This document shows, piece by piece, positions 31,800-42,716 of a stretch of 64,000 nt of DNA. Under the pieces are notes generated by a model. The model worked only from the letters and a program-made list of their open reading frames with translations, was not told the origin of the DNA and made no database searches. Made by a program: the position numbers and the translations under genes. This stretch comes from Stomoxys calcitrans. Lineage: Eukaryota > Arthropoda > Insecta > Diptera > Muscidae. Numbering within the stretch: position 1 is the stretch's first letter; each line of letters starts with the position of its first letter. Location of the stretch: assembly GCF_963082655.1 (NCBI RefSeq), contig NC_081553.1, positions 209,068,435 to 209,132,434 on the forward strand, read 5' to 3'.

Positions 31800-32765
31800 T
31801 TTGAGTTTGGATGTACTCTATTAGGCTTCCACAATGAGGGTTGGTGGGTTTAGGGAGTGGTGTTGACCCCCAGAAACGTGATACCGAAAGTGGGTATGAA
31901 TTATCGTCACCTACTCCCAAATACCTTTCATTTGAGTCTCATATTGCCTTGATCCGTAAATATATATGTCCGATTTATGGGTGTTTTCGGGGTGAGTTGG
32001 TCCCCCAGACACATGGCCCTGAAAAAATATCAGCATCGTGCTCTTCTCTCAAATATCATTCATTAAACCCCATATTGCCATTGGTTAGGGGAAAGTTTGT
32101 GGGATGAGGCGTACTCCAATCACATGGCCCTAAAATAGGTTATCATATTCGTTTTCTAATCTCAAATACCTTTCATTTGAGCCACATATTGGTATGGTTG
32201 AAAAATTTTTGGGTGGTGTTTTGGGAAAGGGGTAATGCCCTAAATCAAATTCGTATTCTACTCCCAAATACCTTTATTTGAGCCTCATATTGTGATCGTC
32301 ACTAAAAAATTAGCTGTTTATGGAGTATTTTGGGAAAAGGGTAGACCCCCAGAAAATTGGTCCCAAAAAAGGGTATAAATTCTTGCTCTACCCCCCTATA
32401 CCTTTCATTTAAGCTCCACATTGACATGGTCAGTTAATATGCCCGATTTAGGGGTGTTTTGGGGTTTGAGGTGGTCCCCCAAACACTAAGCCCGGAAAAT
32501 ATATCAGCAACGTGCTCTATTCTCATATCTCATTTATTTGAACCCCATATTACCCTTGGCCTCAAAATTGGATATCAAATTCGTTTTCTAATCTTATTTA
32601 GACTTCTTATTGCAAAAGTCAGCAAATATGTCCGGTTTGGGGTATTGGCCCTAAAAACCATAAATATTTAGTTCCACGTTCTTTAAGACCCAAATTGTCT
32701 TCGTAAGCAAATACGTCCTATTTGGGGGTTGTTATGGTGGTGAGGCGTCCTCTAGACAGTTGGTC
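31800..32765 (-). repeat. Helitron-like family monomer array, termini missing
   Basis: Degenerate units of AAATACCTTTCATTTGAGTC, CATATTG, then GGTGTTTTGGGG and GTCCCCCA, as in 48.9-51.3 kb. Neither the TC start nor the CTAG end is visible. 31623-31800 is AT-rich and unrecognised. Confidence 0.75.
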
Positions 32766-32935
32766 CCTACATATAAACAGATTTCTAGATTTGATTTATT
32801 GGGAAATCAGAGGGCACATTTATTATACGATTTGGCTGAATATGTACACGATGACTTCTCCTAAGACCTCCAAACTCTACAACAAATATGAAGCGGCTTG
32901 TTATAGAAGTGTCAAGACTCGCGATCTCTAACCAC
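32766..32935 (+). repeat. Diverged DINE-like monomer fragment
   Basis: GATTTGATTTATTGGGAAAT ... ATACGATTTGGCTGAATATG ... GACCTCCAAACTCTACAACA resembles one monomer of the 19.5-kb element at low identity. Low confidence in the exact limits. Confidence 0.45.
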
Positions 32936-35290
32936 ATCTCGCCTAACCTATGCAGGATACGTGCAACAAGTGGAAGGATGTACAGATTTTAACACTTGGC
33001 TGGTTGTAGAATTTTGATAATAGACTTAAACCAACTCAGGAACTCAAAATGAAAAACTGTTGGGGATTATGTGAGCCGCACAAACTTGACTTCGAAATAA
33101 AATTTGTGTTTGTCTGGTTTGGGTCCTAAGGTCCTGAATTTGGTCCTTATTATTTGAATATCGAGGCCACTCCTCGTATACTCGTACAGCCAAAAGACTA
33201 TCCTTCTCGGATCTCCCTTTATATTCTCTAAGCAGAACTGCCACTTTATAAAATAATAGCCACATGCCAGTGTTAATCACTTTGTGAGGATACAAAAATC
33301 CCCTAAATAATCTTTTGCCTTCTGGCACCGATGCCGATTATTGTGAGGTAGCCCATGGTAATTATTTTCAATTTAAAATAAATCCATCAAACATATTTTG
33401 CCACATATCAAAAAACAAATTATCAAATTAACATAAATGTTTTTTCCCCCCCTTTCGGCTTCATTCATATTTTTTACCAATTAATTGAAAAAAAAACTTT
33501 TGCCAAAGCACAAAATATGGAAATATTTCCTCAATGTCATGTTCAAAATGTTGCCGAAAACTGACAGCAATTATTGTTGGTGGCAATGAGGGGGGAAACA
33601 GGGGCTGCTACTGTTGCAAACAACTACTTGCTGTTGCTGTGCACTCCTTGATCGTCATCACTATTTGAGGTTTTGTGGCAAATGCTGCTGCATTTGGAGT
33701 TCCGAAAAAAAAAGAAATTATATTTGGCCAAAATGAATAATGAGTTTTTCTAAAAACCAAAGAAAACGACGTCAAAACAAACATGCCGCGCTCTCTAACC
33801 TTAGCCATCAACTGAAAAGAAACGCACGCATGCAAGGAAAACGTCAAACGTAACACAAAAGGGGCAACAAAATCCTATTTTGCTGTTTCAGTTTTTTGTT
33901 TAATTTTTTTTTTTTTTGTGCGAACTTAAGCCTTGGTTGCATTAAAATTGGATGGATGGATGCATGGATGATATGGTTGGTCATGGACGCCATAGAATAA
34001 ATGGGTTTTTGATAGACAGACGGACGGACGGTTAGCCAAACAGACAGACAAGGGCAGGTACCGCAAACCAAAAACCATACAAAAACTCACTCACAACACA
34101 CCCAAGAGGAGCAGCAGCAGCAGCAGCATTATAAGACAGACAATATTTTTTTTATAACAAAAAAAAACCCTTAAGTTCAGCAACAACATCAATACGCACC
34201 CATTCACACAATCAATTCCAAATCCATAACGAAGAGCGCAGACTCTGTTTTGTGGTTATGCTACTCCACCCGTTTGTTATGCCATGCTTATTATTGCTGT
34301 TGTTGTTACTGTCATGCATGCACTCCGCCTTTTTTTTGTTGAGAATCCGCATATTACGTTACGTTACGCTTAGACAACTTTTTTGTTATTGGCCAGTTAA
34401 TGCGAATGGGTTACCAAAGCCCACAAACACACGCACACACACACACAAAGGAAGCAACAAATAATACTATTCATGTTGTTGTTGCCATGGCTATTATCCA
34501 TTGCCTTTGTTGTTGTACTCGCACATCACATCGTTTACAGAAAAGGGAGAACACGAGTGGCAAAAACTCGCATATACTCCCCATCGGGGAGAACAAGACA
34601 GAAAAAGAATAATAATAACAATAGCCCAACAGCCATGCACACTGCACACACTCACACACATTTATACGCACTCATACAGTTAGCTGAGCCAGCCAGCCAT
34701 CAACCGTTGTTCTGGATTGCGTTGAGTACGAACTCCCAAAAAAAACAAAGAGTTCTGCGCCCCACAAAAACTAAGAGAAAACCTTTGTTGGATATATAAA
34801 AACATGCTCTTTGCTGAAGCTCTTTTTTCTCACTTGGTGTGTGTGTGTGTGTGTGCATGTGGATCTTAGTCTTGCTTGTTGTTATTGTATTTTTGCTCCC
34901 ACAACCACCCTTTTTGCTCTTTTGAGTGGTATTTCAAACACGTGCTTCACTTTTATGCACAATTGCAATGTTTTACAACACTTTGGTGCTGCTTCGGTGT
35001 TTTTCTTTCTCATCTTCACAACATTGGTTTTTTCGGGTGTAAATTGTGATTGCAAAGGCTATGCGGCAGTGGTTTAAGGATTTTTGGTTAAGGAGTAATA
35101 AAAACATGAAAATAAGAGGCTGCTTTTTGAAAAAAGGTAATTTGTTAAGAGTTCAGTTATTCGGGGTGGCAGCACTGGTTAGTATCGTTATTGTGTTCAA
35201 ACAAATGTCATTTGCAAAAGTGAAAAATATTTAATATACTCTGCCATTTCATTATGGGGAAACTCACAAACAGTTACAACCCAACATTAT
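32936..35290. other. Unrecognised non-coding stretch with simple repeats
   Basis: No supported exon. Visible tracts: poly-A at 33489-33497, poly-T (33905-33917), GATGGATGGATG (33951-33962), a short GACAGACGGACGGACGG tract (34014-34030), (GCA)6-type at 34111-34128, CACACA tracts (34425-34446, 34648-34660) and (GT)n at 34838-34854. Several overlapping short frames on both strands. Together these resemble an intron or intergenic region. Confidence 0.55.
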
Positions 35291-35309
35291 GACAACATCC
35301 GTTTACTCT

Positions 35310-35680
35310 CTACTATTAACCACCTCTTTCAGAAGACTGAGGAAACTGTCTCAATGGACTAGGGCCATTAACCCCAGAAAGGCTGCTATGTTTCAGTTGG
35401 AGAAGAAAGCTGGGTATTTTCGGGGGTCCCGTCTTGCATGGGGGTCGCTCTCTTTGGAGTATTTGGGATTGATTCTTGAATAGAAGCTTAGTTGGAGAAG
35501 AAACTTTAAGAAAAGAGTCAAAAAGAGAGTCAGTGCGCTCTACTCCTGTCGCAAGTCGTTAGGAAGAAGTTTGAGGCTTAAGCGGTGCTGTTCTCCGAAG
35601 CAAAGAGTATTGTCCCGAGAAAGGTTTTAAGCACCATCCTCATTCTTAGAAACTCTGAGCTCTGTTGTATTTGGTTTTCA
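35310..35680 (+). pseudogene. LINE RT thumb fragment, third family
   Basis: Codes INPRKAAMFQLEKKAGYFRG, EYLGLILE, a stop, KLSWRRNFKKRVKKRVSALY and SCRKSLGRSLRLK (35365-35580), matching the RT thumb pattern (YLG..LD.KL.W..N...R..KA..AL..CK...G). It ends near AAGAGTATTGTCCCGAGAAA, a segment that recurs at 36203 in the next copy, so the two are overlapping partial copies. A 15-bp unit (GCTGGGAAGCACA) is triplicated just downstream (35700-35730). Confidence 0.75.
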
Positions 35681-36129
35681 TCGCGCCCCGCAGCTCCCAG
35701 CTGGGAAGCACAGCTGGGAAGCACAGCTGGGAGCGGCGCGTCCACTGGTTACGGATAGTGGATTGCTCTGTATATTGGGGCGCTGCAACTACAGTCGCGT
35801 ACAATCAGCGGCATCGGGTGGAAAGTCTCAGTAAGAGGTCGGTTGGCCCGGCTTTTACTTAAATATTGAGTGCCTGTGATACTCAGTATGACAAGGCGAG
35901 TTATTAACGCATTGAAATAACCAATTCTCACCAACCAATTCAAACTTTATGCGTTAATCTGCTCCGATAGAGGGTAAAAATGCGTCGTGTTGACATGCTA
36001 TATGAGGTGCGACTATTTATATGCCACATACGTTAACGCATTGTAATGAAGAATGGCCATTACCTTCGCTTGCTATCGGAGGAAAGAAAGAGGAGTCACC
36101 TATGGATTGCTGGTTTGGCATCGGGCTCT

Positions 36130-37110
36130 GGACAACGGTGGCCTACACACAATGATGAAAAAGGTACAAAAAGTACCGCAGCGTTGGTGATCTCAAGAGC
36201 AAAGAGGATTGTCCCAAGAGAGGCGCTAAATACCGTCCTCGATCTTAATCCTTTGTATCTGCATGTTTGGTGTGTGCCAACGAAGATCTCCCTAAGACTG
36301 AGGGAGGTAATTACCTGTCGCTTCTCAAACTACGAATACTCCTCTGTTCTGCTAAACAATGAAGACGCGGCGTGGTGCCATGCTAAATTTGTGTAGTAGG
36401 ACTGATTATAGAGAAGGGGTGTTCTTTCTTGTTGACGATGTGGACGTAGTTTTCCTGAAAGGGCGATTTTTGCGCCACGACTACCCCACTCTGCCCGGGA
36501 CCTTCCCGGGTATACCCAGGATGCATTGAGTGGGGCAACGGGGCAGGAGCCTTCATTAAATTCATTAACTTGGGGTCGGTCCTCATGATGGCCTTCGCGG
36601 TCCTCAGGGCGTCTTGGTACTAAGGTCTTCAAGATTTTGAGGCCTTGCGGTCCCGACGTCTTAGCGGTTCTGGGGACGATGCTGATGCGGGATAGTCGGC
36701 CTGATCATCTTGTCCCGATATACGTAAACAATCGGCTGCGTTGCAGGCTTTAGCGTAGTGGACAGGTTGAAATAGGCAATGTTCTTCTTTGAACCATGGC
36801 ATAGGCTATCAGGCTCTGCTGGGTTCCGGGCGATGAAGAGGTGGCAAGGAACGATGCGGCCCATGAGCTGGCTAGGAAAGTTCGTTAATTAATAAAAATT
36901 GTGCTATGGTATCAGAGAATCCTCCCTCGTGCTGGTAGGGTTGGTGCCATTTACAAAGACCACGCGAATGAAGCATGGGCTGGTGCGGGGGATTGTAGGT
37001 GGTCAAAGGCCCTGCGGCCGAATATTTCGCGGAACAGGACATCGCTTATGCTGGAGTTTGAATATTCATTGAATTCTTTGGAATCAGGGAACCTTATAGG
37101 CAACTGAACG
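36130..37110 (+). pseudogene. Same LINE family: RT connection, RNase H end and C-terminus
   Basis: ISRAKRIVPREALNTVLDLN then CVPTKISLRLRE (36190-36310) is the end of the RT. A long damaged stretch with stops follows, then CWVPGDEEVARNDAAHELAR (about 36817-36880; family WVPGH.GV.GNE.ADELAR, with His changed to Asp), and NEAWAGAGDCRWSKALRPNI then SRNRTSLMLEF (36969-37065), the C-terminal domain. Defective throughout. The C-terminal segment is the unit that repeats downstream. Confidence 0.76.
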
Positions 37111-37860
37111 GGTGAAGCGTGTTTCAGGCGGAGATCATCGAGGTCCCACTAGAGACGATGTCGATGCGGAAGTGTAAGCCTTATCAGAGTATCTCGTTAT
37201 ACGTGACCAGTCAGGTGGCATTTACGATGACCGCACGAATGATGCATGGGCTGACGTAGCGGATTGATGTGACCGAATACTTCGCGGAACATGATGTCGT
37301 TAATACTGGGGCTGAGGAAGCATAATACCGTAGCAGGAATCTCCATTGTATTCTTGGAATCAGGGACTTTTATAAGGTTGGACATATTTTACGATGACTA
37401 ATGATGCATGGCCTGGTTTTTGAGTTTTGCAGAGTGGCAAAGATCCTGCGTCCGAATATTTCCCGGTACAGGACGTCGCTTATACCGAGACTGAGGAAGC
37501 ATGAAGCCAGAGGAGGGATGTTCGTTGAATTCCTTGGAATAGGAATCTTATGGGGATCTAGAGGGCGGAAATGACTCCGCTGGATACTGGGCGGTTAAGG
37601 GGTGGTGAAGAATGAAGCGACGTACCAATTGGTCGGGAGAGCTTCGTTAATTGGTGCAGATGGCTCTAGTGCTGGTAGGAATGACGCCTTTTACAATGAA
37701 CGCACGAATGAAGCTTGGGCTGGTTTTTATGGTTTGCAGGGTGGCAAAGATCCTGCGGCCTAGTATTTAGCGGAACAGGACGTCGCTGATAGTGGGAATG
37801 AGAAAGAATGACATCGGACTGTTGATGGGAGCCCTGACCGGACCAGGAAGAAATTTTCAC
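36950..37860 (+). repeat. Four tandem copies of a LINE C-terminal segment
   Basis: The segment ATTTACAAAGACCACGCGAA ... GCATGGGCTGG ... AATATTTCGCGGAACAGGAC ... GAATTCTTTGGAATCAGGGA occurs at 36950-37110, 37210-37385, 37390-37550 (with CCGAATATTTCCCGGTACAG) and 37690-37815 (with CTAGTATTTAGCGGAACAGG). Spacing is irregular (about 160-290 bp) because the spacers differ. Each copy encodes the same C-terminal motif in degraded form, so the array derives from the LINE at 36130-37110. Confidence 0.8.
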
Positions 37861-38040
37861 CGGTAAGATATGCTGACTGAACTAATTTAGATCTTTACAG
37901 AACTTCAAAATGACATGGCGACTAACAGCCTGCAAAGAAAACATGAATGGAAAGAAGTTTTCGTTCATTATACTTTGTGTTCTTTTCGAAATTACGGAGC
38001 AAAGGTGTTCAAACGTCTTCAACGTGAGTTTTGTAAGGAC
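37861..38040. other. Unrecognised spacer
   Basis: AT-rich; no recognised repeat or domain between the LINE array and DINE monomers. Confidence 0.4.
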
Positions 38041-38620
38041 CGTTGACGTTCGAACCGAATATCGTTCAGTTTGGACCATATTTGAATATAGTTCCCATAT
38101 CCACCGATTCAGGGTTTTAAGCCCATAATAGGCGTAATTACTATCCGAATTCGTTGTAGTAGAGAGCAGGGAGTTTTATTAAGGCCGTCGACATCCGAAC
38201 CTAATATGGTTCATATCGGGTCATATTTACATATAGCTCCCATATAGAACGTTTTGCCAATGTTGGGTCTTCATTCCCCAAAAAGCGCATTTATCGTCTG
38301 ATTTCGCTGAAATATGGAACACGGAGTTTTAAGGCCGTCGATATCCCAACCGAATATGGTTCATATAGACCTCTATGCTTATTTAGGGTCTTACGTCCCT
38401 AAAAGTCGCATCTATTATCCGATTTTGCTGAAATATGGAACAGGAAGTTTTGTTAAGCCCTTTGGTATCCGAACCGAATATGGTTCATATCAGGCCACAT
38501 TAACATATAGCTGTCACATAGACCGATCTGCCGGTTTGGGGTTTTAAGCCCAAAAAAGATGCTTTTATTAACCGATTTCTTTGAAATTTCGAACAGTGAG
38601 TTGCACTGTTGATTTAGGGC
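38041..38620 (+). repeat. DINE-like monomers, about four decayed units
   Basis: Units with ATATAGCTCCCATATAGAAC, GGGTCTTCATTCCCCAAAAA and CTGAAATATGGAACACGGAG. The spacing between units (about 137 bp) is shorter than in other arrays because of small deletions. No termini. Confidence 0.65.
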
Positions 38621-39011
38621 CTTTATTCTTGATTGCTTTGATTTGATTGATATTCTAAGTCGACCTAGCCATGCCCATGTCCTAGTCCGTCCATTCGTCT
38701 GTCCGTCCGTTCGTCCTTTCGTCTGTCCATGGAAATCATGATAACGGTCGGACGAATAAAGATAAACGTTTGACATTTTCCACGGAATCTTTTTATTGAT
38801 GTAGGTCGTTGGGGATTGCAAATGGGTCATAACGTTTCTGGTTTCGATATAGCTCTCGTATAAGGAGGTCCTTCGATTTGAAATCTTAAGTTTCTACATG
38901 AGCCGTAATTGTTATTCGATTATGCACCTAGTGTGCCGTTATGACTCCAAACAGCCGTTGCAACCTGTACAACCTGTTACAGCTCCCATATAAGTCGTTC
39001 TCCCGATTTAG
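38621..39011 (+). mobile_element. DINE-like 5' module, truncated
   Basis: CTAAGTCGACCTAGCCATGC, a GTCC/GTCT/TTCG tract (38690-38725), GTAGGTCGTTGGGGATTGCA (the conserved post-microsatellite segment) and one monomer start (ATATAGCTCTCGTATAAGG). It breaks into another DINE 5' module at about 39012. Confidence 0.7.
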
Positions 39012-39853
39012 CCATTCCGTTAGTTACACCTCGAAATATTGGTCTAGGACCCCATATATTCTTCATCGTCTCGACATTCTGAGTCGAACTAGCCATGTCC
39101 GTCCGTCTGTCGAAATCACAATAGCGGTCGAACGCGTAAAGCTAGCCGCTTAAAATTTTGCGCAGATGCTTAGAATCGATGTATGTCGTTAGGGATTGGG
39201 GATGTAGGTCAAATGGGCCATATCGGTTGAGATTTGGATATAGCTCCCATATATATCGATCTTCTTGAGCCCCTGGAAGCCTTAATTTTCAATCGATTTA
39301 TCTACATAGTGTTCTCTTATTACTTCCAATAACTGTACTAAGTATGCTCCAAATCGGTCCATAACCTAATATATGGGTTGCCCAAAAAGTAATTGCGGAT
39401 TTTTTTAAAAGAAAGTAAATGCATTTTTAATAAAACTTAGAATGAACTTTAATCAAATATACTTTTTTTCCAAATTTTTTCTAAAGCAAGCTAAAAGCAA
39501 CAGCTGATAACTGACAGAAGAAAGAATGCAATTACAGAGTCACAAGCTGTGAAAAAATTTGTCAACGCCGACTTTATGAAAAATCCGCAATTACTTTTTG
39601 GGCAATCCAATACTTCCCATTTAAACCAATCTCCCGATTTGACTTATTGAGAACCTGGAAGCCTCAATTTTCATCCGTTTAGTTCTTTAATGACTTCCAA
39701 CATCTGTGCTAAGTACGGTCTGAGTCGGTGCATAACCTGATATAGCTCCCATATAAACCGGTCTCTTGATTTGACTTCTTGAGTTCCTGGAGCTCCATGG
39801 TGGTGGGTTCCCAAGATTCGGCCCGACCGAACTTAGCACGTTTTTACTTGTTA
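39012..39853 (+). mobile_element. DINE-like element carrying a nested MITE
   Basis: 5' part: CATTCCGTTAGTTACACCTC, CGAAATATTGGTCTAGGACC, TCCGTCCGTCTGTCGAAATC. Two or three monomers with GCTCCCATATA, then the mariner-type MITE at 39374-39610. The array then resumes with CCCATTTAAACCAATCTCCC. The 3' end is CCATGGTGGTGGGTTCCCAA, a degraded hairpin TTCGGCCCGACCGAA (39817-39831) and TTTTTACTTGTT. Same layout as 19.5-21.4 kb with fewer monomers. Confidence 0.85.
39374..39610 (+). mobile_element. Mariner-type MITE, copy 2, inserted in a DINE monomer
   Basis: TIRs TGGGTTGCCCAAAAAGTAAT ... ATTACTTTTTGGGCAATCCAA, flanked by TA (39372-39373, 39611-39612). One terminal T is lost on the left and one substitution lies in the right TIR. 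The interior matches copy 3, with a small insertion near TTTTTTTCCAAATTTTTT. The host monomer phrase CCATAACCTAATATA is split, so the MITE is younger than the DINE. Confidence 0.95.
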
Positions 39854-40902
39854 CTTATTTAATTTCCATCATGCCCTTGCTTTGCAAAATTGCATGCCAA
39901 AAAAAAAAAAATCCATTGCATTAAACATTTCTGGTAACCGATTCCAATATCATCCACTGACAATAGGGGCAAAAAAAGACATGAACATACAGCAACAAAT
40001 GTTGTTATTATTATTAAACATTACATTGTTGTAATTTTAATTTTTATCACAACTTTTATTGAGATTTTTGTTTTTTTCATCCCCCCCTCCCCAACACAAG
40101 CATTCAAAGTTTTTTAGGGAGTAGAAAATGTCTCTTTTTTGCCGTGTTTTTTTTTTTGTGAAATGTTCGCTGTGGCCAGAAAAAAAGTCGGTTGGTTATT
40201 AAATCCATGCTAAGGCCATGGATATCGCATAGTGAAGACAAATGGAGGCGAAAAAGCTGCGATATTGAAATTGTGCGACAGTTGGCGTATTGACACACTC
40301 AGCTATTTAGCACGTCAGATTGTCCCACGGCAGTTATTCATTTATGCCTTGCTCTACTACATACGTTTGGTCATTCATTCATTCATTCATTACGTGTTTA
40401 GGTTTTTATTACTTTCGTTTCAATTTTAAAATTGTTCACACTTTTTTTTGTCTTTATTAAGTGACATAAAATGGATTGGCGTTGTGTTTAGTTGCGTTTC
40501 GCCTGGTTATGAGTCTCTCATATGCGTTGCTAGCCATGCCACGCTTCCTTCCTATCTATACCGCATATGGCATATGGCACCTGTTTTCTAGCAAGAGTAG
40601 GTGTGGCAGAGGCATTTTGTGTACTGTTAGACAAGCAGTTGGGAGTAGAAAGGAGTTGTTGCGAGTGTATCATGGCTGAATTGTTGCCACATTCAGGTAA
40701 ATTGTGCCAATTAAAGTTTATTTGTTAATTAAAACAGGTTTTTTTTTTTTAAATGGCAATTTTTTTTTTAAGGTTCATTAGATTTTATAAAATGCCGTCG
40801 CAGAATGAAATACGGGGCGGGTCTAAATGTAGCTCAAAGTGTAGACAATGCCGACGGCATTTTAAGCAATAAAGGAGTTGATGGAAAGCCTAACAGGATG
40901 GG
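39854..40902. other. Unrecognised non-coding stretch
   Basis: AT-rich with poly-A (39900-39911), poly-T (40147-40156, 40740-40750) and a short (CATT)n tract at 40371-40390. No supported exon; frames are short and overlap on both strands. Confidence 0.5.
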
Positions 40903-41301
40903 TTGAGGCTGATAGATTTCGCCGCTGCAAAAGAATTAAACATCAAACCGATGGCTTTGGTGCAGGCACATACTGCTGCCGAGACAAAGAAGGAAATCTG
41001 GTACACAGAGGATATGCAAAGAACATTTTACCCAACAGATAGTGTCCTACGTTGGCGGCGAAGAGGATACCGCAAAATCAATCCCTGATGATGGTGTAGC
41101 AAGTTTACCTCCTAGTCAGAATGAGGTCCAAGTGGCAGTGATCCGACTAAAGAACAACAAGGCAGCAGGAGCCGACGGGTTACCCACTGAACTATTTTTG
41201 AGCGGAGGCGACACCCTGATAAAGCGTATGCATCAGCTTATCTGTGCAATCTGGCTAGGAGAACGCATACCCGATGATTGCAACCTCAGCATACTATGTC
41301 C
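40903..41301 (+). pseudogene. RTE-like LINE with endonuclease-RT internal deletion, 3' truncated
   Basis: Begins with RLIDFAAAKELNI, the part of an RTE-type endonuclease before its last motifs. After an internal deletion it resumes at RDKEGNLV (frame of 40979), then in the RT linker/finger region: GGEEDTAKSIPDD, NEVQVAVIRLKNNKAAGADG, LPTELFLSGGDTLIKRMHQL, ICAIWLGERIPDDCNLSILC. Homologous to 4340-4625. It stops at CCCGAACTATATTTG, just before a DINE 3' end. Deletion, truncation and a frame change make it dead. Confidence 0.85.
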
Positions 41302-41335
41302 CGAACTATATTTGGCGATTTAAGGTCTTAAGCCT

Positions 41336-42716
41336 AACAAGTAAAAGCGTGCTAAGTTCGGCCGGGCCGAATCTTATATACCCTCCACCATGGATCGCAT
41401 TTGTCGAGTTCTTTTCCCGGCATCTCTTCTTAGGCAAAAAACGATATAAGAAAAGAGTTGCTCTGCTATTAAAACGATATCAAGATATGGTCCGGTTCGT
41501 GTGTAAAATTTTCGCCAATTCGTATAAGAACTGCGCCCATTGGGGCTCACGAAGTAAAATAGAGAGAACGATTTATATGGGATCTGCATCGGGCTATAGA
41601 CCGATTCAGACCACAATAAACACGTTTGTTGATGGTCATGAGAGAATCCGTCGTACAAAATTTCAGGCATATCGAATAATAATTGCGACCTCTAGGGGTC
41701 AAGATGTCAAGATCACAGATCGGTTTATATGGCAGCTATATCAGGTTATGAACCGATTTGAACCTTATTTGACACAGTTGTTGGATATCATAACGAAATA
41801 CTTCGTGCAAAAATTCATTCAAATCGGATAAGAATTGTGGGTATCATAACAAAACACGTCGTGCGAAATTCCATGCCAATCGGATAAGAATTGCGCCCTC
41901 TAGAGGCTCAAGAAGTCAAGACCCAAGATCGGTTTATATGGCAGCTATATCAGGTTATGGACCGATTTGAACTATACTTGGCACAGTTGTTGGATATAAT
42001 AACAAAACACGTCGTGCGAAATTCCATGCCAATCGGATAAGAATTGCGCCCTCTAGAGGCTCAAGAAGTCAAGACCCAAGATCGGTTTATATGGCAGCTA
42101 TATCAGGTTATGGACCGATTTGAACCATACTTGGCACAGTTGTTGGGTATCATAACAAAACACGTCGTGCGAAATTCCATTCCATTCGGATAAGAATTGC
42201 GCTCTCTAGAGGCTCAAGAAGTCAAGACCCAAGATCGGATTATATGGCAGCTATATCAGGTTATGGGCCGATTTGAACCATACTTGGCACAGTTGTTGGA
42301 TATAATAACAAAACACGTCGTGCAAAATTTCATTTCAATCGGATAAGAATTGCGCACTCTAGAGGCTCAAGAAGTCAAGACCCAAGATCGGTTTATATGG
42401 CAGCTATATCAAAACATGGACCGATATGGCCCATTTACAATACCAACCGACCTACACTAATAAGAAGTATTTGTGCAAAATTTCAAGCGGCTAGCTTTAC
42501 TCCTTCGGAAGTTAGCGTGCTTTCGACAGACAGACGGACGGACGGACGGACGGACGGACGGACGGACGGACAGACGGACGGACATGGCTAGATCGACATA
42601 AAATTTCACGACGATCAAGAATATATATACTTTATGGGGTCTCAGACGAATATTTCGAGTAGTTACAAACAAAATGACGAAATTAGTATACCCCCCATCT
42701 TATGGTGGAGCGTATA
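41336..42716 (-). mobile_element. DINE-like element, end to end (1.38 kb)
   Basis: Complete on the minus strand. Left (3') end: AACAAGTAAAAGCGTGCTAA, perfect hairpin TTCGGCCGGGCCGAA (41357-41371), subterminal repeat TATACCCTCCACCAT (41377-41391). Monomers have the TTTATATGG anchor at 41724, 41933, 42086, 42239 and 42392 (the last three steps are 153 bp). Then an ACGG/ACAG tract (42529-42582), GATCAAGAATATATATAC and the right (5') end ATGGTGGAGCGTATA (42702-42716), the inverse of the subterminal repeat. Non-coding. Confidence 0.93.
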
